From Ectocarpus siliculosus (taxonomy: Eukaryota; Sar; Phaeophyceae; Ectocarpales; Ectocarpaceae): a stretch of DNA of 21,582 nucleotides. This document shows positions 1 through 9,397 of this stretch, piece after piece; the first letter of the stretch is position 1, and each line of letters starts with the position of its first letter. Under the pieces are notes generated by a model that was given only the letters and a program-made list of their open reading frames with translations, was not told where the DNA came from and ran no database searches. The translations under genes and the position numbers were made by a program. The stretch is taken from assembly GCA_000310025.1 (NCBI GenBank), contig FN648622.1:65568-87149 (forward strand), in the 5' to 3' direction.

Positions 1-40
1 ACCGTGGGGTCCCCCCACCCCCACTCCGAAAATTGCACGG

Positions 41-60
41 CTATGAGTACACCCTCCCCC
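41..60 (+). repeat. CTATGAGTAC plus C-tract, left copy
   Basis: CTATGAGTAC is followed within a few bases by a long C run. The same pair of elements appears at the extreme right of the window (21560-21582) in the same orientation. It may be part of a dispersed repeat. The C-tract itself is a common place for assemblies to break. Confidence 0.4.
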
Positions 61-491
61 CCCGAAAACAGGCTATCCCCTTTCTTACGGTGAACTCTCC
101 CCGGCCCTATAGGGTGTATAGAGCGCAACATCATGCCAATATCATCGTGGCACATGCGTAGATCGTAGACCGTCCGCATGTGAGTACAATTATGCGATCG
201 TACCCGCACCCAAGCCTTTACCAACCGAAACTAAACCAGTCAGCGATGACTGGTCCAATGGCGTGACAGCGGTTGCTAAGGGCGTAGGGCATGCACGATG
301 GGCAGGCGTGGAGACTGCACAAACAAATGCAACGACCAAATCGTTGGATGGTGCAGGCTGACTTGTAGTACAGCGGGGTGTCCACGAACAAGGCGGTGGT
401 GGGGCAGCTGAAAATGGTCGCCTAACAATGGGGCAGATGCCGTATTCAATGTGTAGAACAACTTGATTGTTCCGGCTACATATGCCAGTCA

Positions 492-613
492 TTCACCAGC
501 CATACACAAAAAGGGCGACCTGCACATCCAGACCGCGTTATTCGGGGACCTTTTTTCACCAGCCATACACAAAAAGGGCGACCTGCACATCCAGACCGCG
601 TTATTCGGGGACC
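492..613 (+). repeat. 63-bp tandem duplication, two copies
   Basis: A 59-bp unit beginning TTCACCAGCCATACAC and ending TTATTCGGGGACC occurs at 492-550 and again, without a visible mismatch, at 555-613. A short T-run spacer separates the copies, giving a period of 63 bp. The period is a multiple of three, so one frame stays open through both copies, but the encoded peptide matches nothing I recognise. The identity of the copies suggests a recent duplication or an assembly effect. Confidence 0.9.
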
Positions 614-2178
614 CTCGCTAAAGCACACCCCGAGAAGAGGGTACGGGAAAGACCAAGCGTGAACTATTTCAATGCTGTGACTCTCACAATGGTTTCGGAG
701 ACTGGCTCATCCAGCGTGTTCATCATGCTCTGCGGTGTTCGTTCTGCTGTTTGCATACCTGCGTGCGAAAAAAAGGAGGCGAGGAGCGAAAAGGGGGGGT
801 GGGGGATTCAACAAAGCCTGCCATGTCCCAAACATGTTCCCGTAACACTCCACAACAGTGCGTCTACATGTCAAGATGAGCTCCAGTTAGTTAATCACGT
901 TTGTGTGTCACAGGCGTAGGTCTACACCATCTACAGCAGTAGTCGTTGGGACGTGGTGTACATACGCATGTGCATACGACCAACAACACAAGCTACGGAC
1001 GGAAAATGTAAAATTTACATAGGGTTCTGCCGCGGTTTTCTTTCGGAGGTAAATGCTCGTATCTTATATATAACATCCACTTTTGAACGGCGGTGCTGCG
1101 CTGCACACGGCATTGTCGATCGTAGGGTGCGAAGCTGCTGACACGTGAGACGAAGCAGGATACACGAATGTCAATGAGTTTCTGATTCTTGAAGCTCGGT
1201 CGGTTGGGTCTCACGCTTGGTACAAGCACAGCCGGCCGCACTCTGATGTACGCAACGTTGATACGCCGCAGGCTCTTTGTTCAAAAAAGCGAAACAAAAG
1301 CGTCCCACCGCCGGATGTACAACAGCCGAAAGCCATGTGCAGCAAGCACTGCAGAGAACACGCTTGTCCGCGGTAAGCTCGGCGGTCACCTGAAGTGCTG
1401 GCAGTCGGTTACTTCGCGCTATTCAGCGCTGTTCTTGTGTCTATAGCAATCCCAATGTTCTAAGAGCAGAGCCCCAAGAGCTCGCAGGTTCATCAACTGT
1501 GTTGGATTTTTAAACTGTCACCTATCGGGTTGTGCGGCTGCGTGTCCTCGCGTGTGTTGGTTGTGCCCTCAGAGCCTAAGGCTCCGCTGTGTAACAACCC
1601 GCCTTGGTACTGCTGCCCTCTGTCCGCAAAACCTCTGTCCGGAAAACGTCCGGTTCAAAATTCTGCACACACGCCTTAGAGAGCACGAAACAAGGTGTGA
1701 ACACATGCGCTTTTGCCGCAATCTTCCACACAAGCCCTCTCTGCTCTCTCCTTCTCTCTCGCTTGACCCTCGCCCAACTCTTGGACCACGGCACAGACTG
1801 ATAGACTGCGGTAAGTCCCAATACACGCTATTCTCACTCCAGATATGCCGCAATAGATGCTAATTGGAACAAACAGGTTTGACTCACCGATGCCACCATC
1901 AAACTCTGCCATTGCCATAGCTTCTGCCATCTTCGCTTGCGCACGCTCCCCTGCGAGAGTTGTTTTCTCTGTGTCGTATGCGCAGCACGGAGAGGTGGCT
2001 GCCCTGTTTAGACACACACACAGCTGTGCCCGTGACCGTGAGGTGAGGTTTGGGGGGTCAACAGCTGGCTGAACGTTTATGTGCGCATAGATATCACGGA
2101 CCCCCCCGTTGCATCCTGAAGTGATCCACATCCACATGATGCTTCAGAATTAGACGCATGCCTGAGCTGGAGGTGTGA

Positions 2179-4444
2179 ATGAAGAGAGGTCAAGAGATCC
2201 TTGTTGGTGTGGGAGACTCGAGCTTCTGCCAAATTCCGTGCCCTTGGGCGTCTTGGAGTCGCCAGACAGCAGATGCGAACAGCAAGAGCCACCCCAGCCG
2301 CAACGAAGATGTCCGTCGGGTTCAAACCAAGATATCGCAGATTGCGTGCGGCGCGACCACCTGTCTTGCTGCCGTGAACAACAACAACAACAGCAACAAC
2401 AGCAGCGCGATTGATCACGCACGTCCGTCTTTCCTTCTGGAATGGGGAACTGGCCTTTACGGCGAAAGATTGTCCACAGAAACGTCTGTACCACAGCAGG
2501 GAGACGAGCGAAACCACGCGTCGTTTTTGAATCACCCCGCACAGGTGGCGTTGTCGAGCTTGCCGTTGGGGCTCCGCAGCAGCCCTCCGGTGATTCGATA
2601 CATCGCGTGCGGCGCGCATTTCGTCGTGGCTTCTCTGGAAAACGGCGGCTGCATATCGTGGGGTGGCGGTCGAGAGGGGAGGAGGGCCCTTGGGCGCGGG
2701 AGCTGTGGCACTTGTGGCCAGTGTCGTAACGGGTCAACCCCGGCGGCTCCACCGCTATCCTACCCCAGTAGCAGCAAGCCCGACTGGGTAGCAGAACCGC
2801 TGGGTTTGGGAGGTTCGAAGGTGGCCGACTTAGCGGCGGGGGACGATCATGTTATCGCTGTCGGCACGGACGGGAGCGCGTGGGCTTGGGGCCGAGGCGA
2901 TTGTGGGCAGCTCGGCTACGGTTCACCTCCTGACGGTGCGGATTGTGACGGCGGCGGTAGCGCGTGCGTGCCGATGGCTGTCCAACTACCATCACCGGCG
3001 AGCGGCACTCCTCTAGATGAAGGTGGTCTTGCAAGCACTTCTTCTGGTGCTGCTGGTGCTGCTACTGGTGTGAAGTCGGGTCACGGTGTGCATGGAGCGC
3101 TTGTCATACGAGCTGCCTGCGGTCGAGATCACAGCGCCATCATTACAAATGATGGCCGGATCTGGACTTTCGGGAGCGGGCTCCACGGGCAACTGGGCTT
3201 GGGAACTGTAGGCGAGACATCGTCGATTCCCACCGTGGTAGACGCGTTAATAGGGGTAGGAACCATGCGACCGGACGGCTCCTTTACCGGCATGGAGGCT
3301 GTGGCGTGCGGTGCGTGGCACACAGCGGCTCTGTCTACGACGGGAGACGTGTACACCTGGGGATGGGCACGTTTTGGGTAAGTAGGTGTGAGATATTTCC
3401 AATAAAAGATGCGTTTCGTCAAGCTGCTGAATAACCTGTTACGTGTTGACTACCGACACGCTCTTCAGCGGGTACCTGCGAACATGATGCATGAACGGTA
3501 GACCCCTCATTATTCCCTGCAACCCAGACCCTCGCCGCAAGCAGTCGACGGAACTAAGGATTCGGCCGACCTCGCCGAGGGCAAGCAACACCAAAGCAGT
3601 AGGTGGTCCACCCTTCAACAACGGACCACAGCAGCAGTTGCGGAGGAATTTAGTTGCAGACCGCACGCCTAAAGCACCCAACGACCTGTTTCTCTCATCT
3701 CCGAAATGCCATCTCACACCGCTCGAAGACCCTCATTTGCCTCGGCTTCGGAATCCCTTTTTAACACGCGACAGGGCGTTAGGACCTTCGCCTTTTGTGA
3801 CCGGTTCCCCCCTCCGGCCGCAACAAGACACCACCGCCTCCGCCACCGGGGATAGTGCTACAATCAACGACAGCGGTGCAAGCCCGGCAAGTGGCAAGAG
3901 GAAGCTCAAATCGGCACGCTCTACACCAGCAGAAGAGGAAGGTGAAGTTCGCCCATATCCTGGCCTCGTGGACGAGATGGATGATATTTTGGCGGACGAT
4001 GACGACCAGCTCGTGTCCGTCTCTTGCGGCGCGCGGTACACCGTAGCAACGTCGACAAAGGGCAGGGCGTTTGTGTGGGGGCAAGTGGCGCCGCCTTTAC
4101 AGCACTACGGCGGACGGGGCGGCGGCGGCGGCAGCGGGAAGCAGAAGGGCGGGGATGGCAGTAGCGTCAGAGGTACCGGCACGGGTGACGGGAAGGGGCG
4201 TCGGCTTGGGCCTTTCTCCGCCCCGAGAGAGATGAAACCCGCGGAGCTTCTTCAGGATGCTGCACCGCCGAACTCACAGATGGACGAGGGAGGGGAAGGT
4301 CGGTGTTGCTGCGAGGTGGGCTCCGCAAAAGGATTGCGTGCAGGGGCTGACGACGAAGGGGATTCGCGTTGGAGGGTGTCGGCGGTTGGGTGTGGGCCGT
4401 GGTTCGTTGTATTCGGACTCCAAGAGGAAGAGCGGCAAGGCTAA
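2179..4444 (+). CDS. RCC1-repeat (seven-bladed beta-propeller) protein, two exons
   Basis: The protein resembles the RCC1 superfamily, whose members act as Ran or other GTPase exchange factors or as chromatin, membrane and scaffold adaptors; its partner here is unknown. Exon 1 (2179-3377) holds five repeats around residues 51-100, 138-175, 214-250, 308-345 and 371-400. They carry the usual signatures, such as ACGRDHSA, WGRGDCGQLG, FGSGLHGQLG and CGAWHTAALS. Exon 2 encodes a long disordered insert with a basic patch (GKRKLK), then two more repeats (SCGARYTVA near 575, and GCGPWFVVF at the C-terminus), making seven in all. The donor GTAAGT at 3378 is strong. The acceptor is uncertain. The best-looking one (CTTCAG, exon from 3469) hits TGA at 3485, whereas TAG at 3499-3501 keeps the frame and gives about 713 residues. 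An in-frame TGA just before 2179 supports that ATG unless an upstream exon exists. The N-terminal half also carries an Asn run. RCC1 membership is confident; the exact role is not. Confidence 0.8.
2377..2406 (+). repeat. CAA/CAG triplet repeat in coding sequence
   Basis: An AACAACAAC-type run with CAG interruptions encodes an Asn/Ser-rich stretch between two RCC1 half-blades. It lies in a surface loop of the predicted propeller, so length variation should be tolerated. Confidence 0.8.
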
Positions 4445-5655
4445 CTGAAGAGGGCCAAAATCGGAGGCGGCAGTTTGGCCGTGAATTTGCGAGGACGCCG
4501 AAATCACCTTTAGAAGACAGTATCCCCTTCCCTCTCTTTGGAGGCGACCAAACAAGCAATATGGAGCCGTCGTTTGAGTCCTGCAACCGGAAAACAAATG
4601 CTTGGTTCTACCCAGCGGGCTGAGAACAACATCGGGACCTTGTGTCAGTCTGCGGGATTGAGGCTGGGTTTGTAGCCCACGACACACAGCAGCACCGTTC
4701 ATCTACTGACCATCCAGAAGATATAAAAAAAGGACAAAGAGAACGCCGGGACTCATGTGGTTTTTAGTTTTTTCCGTTGCCCAGATATCAAAATTCTCGT
4801 TTCTCCGAGCTAAGTAAGACTATATTTCGCTGTGGAAATACTCGAGCATTCGTCGCGACATACTAGTGCAGACCTCCTGTAGGCTTTTGTAGCACAGGTA
4901 GACAGCAGACACTGCAAAAGGCATCGCTCTCCTGGAAGTTCGCCAGTACGTTGCGTGGTTTATCGCTTGGCGATTCTAGCCGACAAATATCTCGTTTGAG
5001 AGGGAGCATCGCCCATCGCCAGCATGAAAATTCCGTCAAGAGCACGGGGCGAACACATCCCCCCCCCCCCACAAGCAAAGCCCCGAGGAACTACAGCAAT
5101 CACGGAAATGCGTAGGTAACACTCTGGATGCACGAGGTCAAAACGCAAACACACCTTAGTCGGCATCTACCATTGTCGTAAAAAATATGTTCTTGTTTCC
5201 ATCCAACACCCAAAGTCCACTTTCGACATTTTATACAGTCGCCCGACACTACCAAACACTCGCCGCACAGAGGGAGATTGACCCGCAAGTATCGGCGATA
5301 GTAAAAAAAATTGCAACTCTAATGGGCGGCGAGCAGCACTGACTCCCTGCTCTTCATGCCGGCTCACAGCGGTGCACCTCCAACTTTGCCCGTGTTTGGC
5401 AAAGGGCTGAAGAATCAAAAGGCGTGCCAAGGCAAAAGTACTTATCCAAACACACGAACTCCAAACGGGATGTGGCCAACCCGTCTGCACGACGTGGCCA
5501 CAATATAATACACCACGGGGGACGTCGTGAAGTGGTGCACCCATTACGACCCAAAACAACACAAAACGGTATCGCAGAGCACAGGGGCCTTGAGGCCCAC
5601 GAGCAGGCATCTGGAAAGCATGAGAGGGGAATAAAATAATCACGCACAGGTCAGC
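4445..5655. other. Convergent intergenic / 3' untranslated region
   Basis: This 1.2-kb stretch lies between the stop of the RCC1-like gene (+) and the stop of GRWD1 (-). It has no convincing coding frame. It contains an A-run near 4724-4730 and a C-tract at about 5060-5070. Long 3' untranslated regions would fit a brown-algal genome and would largely fill it. No RNA gene was recognised. Confidence 0.5.
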
Positions 5656-8600
5656 CTAGACTGTTGTGGCGGGCTTGAAAATGTTGAACCCATCTGCCGC
5701 CGTGCTCATGATCACTCCTGGAATCTGAGGGTGAAAGTGTAGCTCCTTGATGTCCGTCTGTCCCTGGTGGATGAAAAGAAGCTGCGGCGGTAGATCCTTT
5801 AGCCCGCCTGCCGCCCCCCCCCCACCAGCTCCCGCCATTGCCGCTGCCGCTTCGTCATCCGCCTCCACCGACAAATCCCACACCGTTAATTGGTTGTCTG
5901 CCCCCGATACCGCCAGCATGGACTCATCCGTTGGGTGCCACTCGATGGACGTTATCGGAGCCTGTGTTTTTTGGGGGGTAGGGGGTGATGTGAAGTCTTG
6001 ATTGCGAGACAACTGAAGACACCCGGGCGTCCTGAAAAGAGTGCTGCTGCTGTGAGGTGTCTAACACCGGTACATGGCACAACATCTTGATCGCACAAAC
6101 GGCACCAGTGTTGTCTGATGCGAACATGCTGGTTGCTCGAACAGACCATGGGGACACCCTGAGCGATGCTCTAAACACTTGCGAGCCGCAACAGCCAGGA
6201 GAGGTGAGGCCAAAAACAAATGAACGCATGTGCCACACCCGTATCGCTTGTACCTTCCATACCACACAACAGGAAAGACCCGCTCACTTACGCCACATAA
6301 CCCAAAAGAAGCAAGCTCAGCGCAGCACCAACCATGAAACCGCCGCACCGCACCTTATGCCATCGGAACTGCGCAACGGGCTCCCCGCTCCCGAACGCCC
6401 GGAGGTCCCAGATCTTGAAGATTCCGTCGTCCGAGCCCGAAGCCAGGAGGTACGTAACGTTTCGGTTCCACGTGATGACGTTTACGTCCTCCTCGTGCGC
6501 CTTGAGGCTGAGCATCGCCCCGTTCTTCTTGCGGAGGTCCCAGACCGCCACGGTCTTGTCCGCCGAGGCGGAGGCGAACACCTGTTCGTCAATGCCCGCC
6601 CAAAAACAAGCAAAAATCGGAGAAAAATAAATAACCGATGATGGTACATCTGCTGGGTCAACTTTGTGTCGGAGGACACAGAAAGGAGATATAAAAAATA
6701 TCAACGGCCACCACGGCCCGCTCCATTAGACAATGCACGGAAGTACATGAATGTGTTCAACTTCGCTATGCGCATACTTAGCCACTGCCAACTGCCGTAT
6801 CAACACTATAATAGCACACACAAAGAATGACGCGAAAGATTCTCGGGGATGACGTTGTATGAGACTGCTGCACCTGTTCGACGGTAAAACCCATCACGCA
6901 TCAACAACAATCAGCTTGCAACATTGATGCTAGCGCCCAAACACTAGGCGCGTAGCTGTTGGTGATACATACCGTTGTCTCCGTTGGGCTCCACTGGAGG
7001 TCTTCCACCGATGCGACGTGCCCGACGAACGGTACGGGGTCCGTTACCCAGCCCCCCTCGACGGTTCGGGTCACGTGCACGCTGTTACCGCAGTCGCCGG
7101 TCGCTAACCGTCCTTCTTCTGTTGGCGACCAGTCTAACGCAAAACCCTCCTGCACACGGTAGCCAGACAGGGACGAACGGGGGTGGTATCTAAATGGCGT
7201 TTCCGGCTTGTCGTGAGTGATCGGACCATTGACCGAGCATCGCTTTCGAAGCAGAGCGCCACTGTTCCTACTCCGAACAAAGATACTACCAACAGCAGTC
7301 AGTCCTCTTTCGTGTTTTTCGATATACTGGCAACAACCCTTATCCTGTCCCCTTTTCCGCATTCCCGCGCACCTCATCATGGAGAAACCCTCAACAACAC
7401 GCAACCCCTATCCCTATCCCGACTCCTTCTCCAACAGTAGCACTCGCCTCCATGTGCCCATCGAACGTGAAGGCCGGATCCACCTTCGATTTTCTCGGCG
7501 CGCCTGCGTCGTTCCGTATTTTCACATGGACATTAAAACATAGACAGCGGGGACCGGGCTCAAAGTTTGGCCCAATTCGACGGTACTTTCGGTGTCGGCA
7601 GTGTTGTAAATAGAAACAAAAACGACGATAACGGCCGTCGTCCAGGCCGTATCAATGGTGCCTCTGGCCAACGCTGAGCTTAATAGTACTCCAGATTATG
7701 TAACCCTACTCATGCATCTGGGTGTGCGCGCAGGTCTGTTGGAGGCGAACAAAAAAAGAAGATCTCAAACAAATCCTGCACATGAGTGCGGGCAGCGCAC
7801 TCACGGCCGGCGCGTGCAGGCGGCGCACTCACTTCCGGCGCGTACACACGCGCTCACTCACCTTTTGCCGCGAGGGCAGACACCTGCTCCTCGAGGTCCC
7901 ACACGTATACGTCCGACGTCTCCGACCAGGTGGCCACGACACCCGGGCGCTGCGGCATCGACCGCACGCGGTTCACCCCGCCCCGGTGCGGGATGTTGAT
8001 GTGGTCCAGGGTAGGGTCATCGTCGGTCTCGTCCTCCCCTTCCTCGTCTGACGACTCGTCGTCGTCGTCGTCGCTGCCGTCGCCGCGTTGCTTTTTTCTG
8101 CCCGTGCGGTGAAGATCCGAGAGCTTCATGACCTGGATAGACAAGAAAGGACGGGTGTGTGTTGGAGCTCAGGGCCGACATAAAATACTCGTCGGGCCTT
8201 GGGGCCGTATGCATGCACGTCTGCATTCGCCTTATCAGTCGTGTGCGAGGTGAGGGGAGAGGAGGGGAAGATGAAATAGAGAGGGAGATTCGGTAAGCTT
8301 TGCTCCTGGTGGTATACGGCGCTACTGGAGTCCACCGACAAGAAGATACAGCCGTGAGCTTGAATACAGCTACCCTGCTGGGACCATCACCCCATTGCTT
8401 GTTTACGCTCCTCACAGCAGTCAAGGAGAAACAGCAGTGAACGTGAAAGCTACGCAGCCCCCCGTCGACACAGTACGGCAGGGAACATAAAGCGCTTGAA
8501 ACAGGGATTCACTAACACACCTGTAGGCGGTTGTTGTCGGCGCGGTCGGCCTGGGTGCCCGCGACGGCAAACACGGTGTGGGGATAGCGGGAGCGGTTCG

Positions 8601-9120
8601 CACCCAGGCTGTCTCGGATCACGTCGAAGCTGAGGCACGGCCACTCCGGTCTCAGCGAATGGTACATGTGGTAGGCCGTGCTGTCGTACTCCAGCTCATC
8701 CCCTTCTGCCAGATCGTCCACCCCGGCTCGCCACACCTTCGTCTCTTGTGGCGCTGCTGCTCCCTCAGCGTCCGTGGCGGCGGTGCTGGAGCCACTTGCT
8801 GCAGCGTCTCCCGTCTCTGCGTCCATGCCACCATCATCGTCGTCGCCATCTTCTTCCGGCTCTGCATTCATGGCGTCGATGTCTTCCGGGTCGAACTCAT
8901 CTCCGAACGGGTCTTCGAACACGAGCTCCTCCTCCTCCTCCTTACTGCCGTCGCCGCCGCCACCAGTGGTAGCATGCGGCGCAACCTTCTTCGCGGTCGA
9001 GGTCGCCGCGTCTTCGCCGCTTCGCTGTCGCTTTGAGGTAGACTGGGACGTCGGGGAAGCTGGAGAAATGTCCACCTTCCTCGGAGTGGCCGTCTTGCTG
9101 CCTGCTGTCTTCTTGCCCAT
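5656..9120 (-). CDS. GRWD1: Glutamate-rich WD40 repeat protein GRWD1/Rrb1, ribosome biogenesis, six exons
   Basis: The yeast orthologue Rrb1 is a nuclear chaperone for ribosomal protein L3 in 60S assembly, and human GRWD1 also binds histones. My exons on the minus strand are 9120-8521, 8132-7862, 7503-7448, 7149-6973, 6581-6354 and 5961-5656, with compatible phases, giving 545 residues. Residues 61-102 are acidic, with [13 protein letters not shown]. Residues 129-200 form the CAF1C/H4-binding domain ([17 protein letters not shown], then [13 protein letters not shown]). A second acidic run precedes [11 protein letters not shown]. The WD40 blades include [66 protein letters not shown] and [15 protein letters not shown]. 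The end, [19 protein letters not shown] then GFNIF, is typical of the family. Four introns are GT-AG. The third (7447-7150) appears to be GC-AG (GAG|GCGAGT). The 56-bp exon supplies [11 protein letters not shown], which the family requires before EGFALDW. The gene is divergent from the thioredoxin gene. Confidence 0.95.
7795..7861 (-). repeat. Short direct repeats resembling the adjacent splice donor
   Basis: At the 5' end of GRWD1 intron 2, read on the minus strand, GTGAGTGAGCGCG is followed by two further GTGAGTGCGC-type copies at roughly 28-bp spacing, each next to a CGCGCCGG-like block. The first copy is the donor used in my model. The others are donor look-alikes inside the intron that could allow alternative 5' splice sites. 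Confidence 0.5.
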
Positions 9121-9397
9121 GGTGCTGTCAGGCTGGGGAGCTGGGGAGGTGGTTGGATGCGACGCGCGATGGCTGTGGGCTACCAGAGGGGTACTCCGGC
9201 AGAGACAAGGACCATATCCCGCTCTCTCGTTGGCAACGCGTTCTCCTGTCTGTTGTGCCCCATCTGTGACGCAGATTGGACGCAGCTGTCGGCTGAAACA
9301 GACGAGTAGCCCACCAACTGCAAGCCGACCACGTTGCGCTCTCGCTTCTGAGAGAGGGGCCGCAACACACGCCACACACACCACACATCGCGGCATC
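9121..9397. promoter_or_regulatory. Divergent promoter between GRWD1 and plastid thioredoxin
   Basis: Only 277 bp separate the start codon of GRWD1 (minus, 9120) from that of the thioredoxin gene (plus, 9398), so both promoters and 5' untranslated regions must fit here or overlap. I see no clear TATA box. Just upstream of the thioredoxin ATG lies a CA-rich stretch (ACACACGCCACACACACCAC). Short divergent spacers are a described feature of the Ectocarpus genome. Co-regulation of the two genes is inference. Confidence 0.7.

Larger units (their letters stand above)
1..2178. other. Left flank without a supportable gene
   Basis: No reading frame here resembles a known family, and open stretches on both strands are short with no consistent splice pattern. 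The region holds a C-tract at the left edge, a 63-bp tandem duplication (492-613), a 15-bp imperfect tandem (1618-1647, unit CTCTGTCCGCAAAAC with one change) and a small palindrome GAGCCTAAGGCTC (1572-1584). The right part should contain the 5' untranslated region and promoter of the RCC1-like gene that starts at 2179. An untranslated or weakly conserved exon cannot be excluded. Confidence 0.5.

Noticed and set aside
1888-1930. Possible first coding exon on the minus strand (MAEAMAMAEFDGG followed by a GTGAGT donor).
   Set aside because: The donor is good, but I could not find a matching downstream exon or any family similarity; the peptide is short and repetitive.
7150-7404. In-frame extension upstream of EGFALDWSP in GRWD1 (through [12 protein letters not shown]).
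   Set aside because: Phase from exon 2 does not fit any acceptor there, and the 56-bp exon gives the family-conserved FDGHME instead; this stretch is intron.
8678-9397. Long plus-strand frame in phase with the thioredoxin start, a potential N-terminal extension.
   Set aside because: It is the Ser/Ala-rich antisense of GRWD1 exon 1. The ATG at 9398 gives a clean signal peptide and plastid motif.
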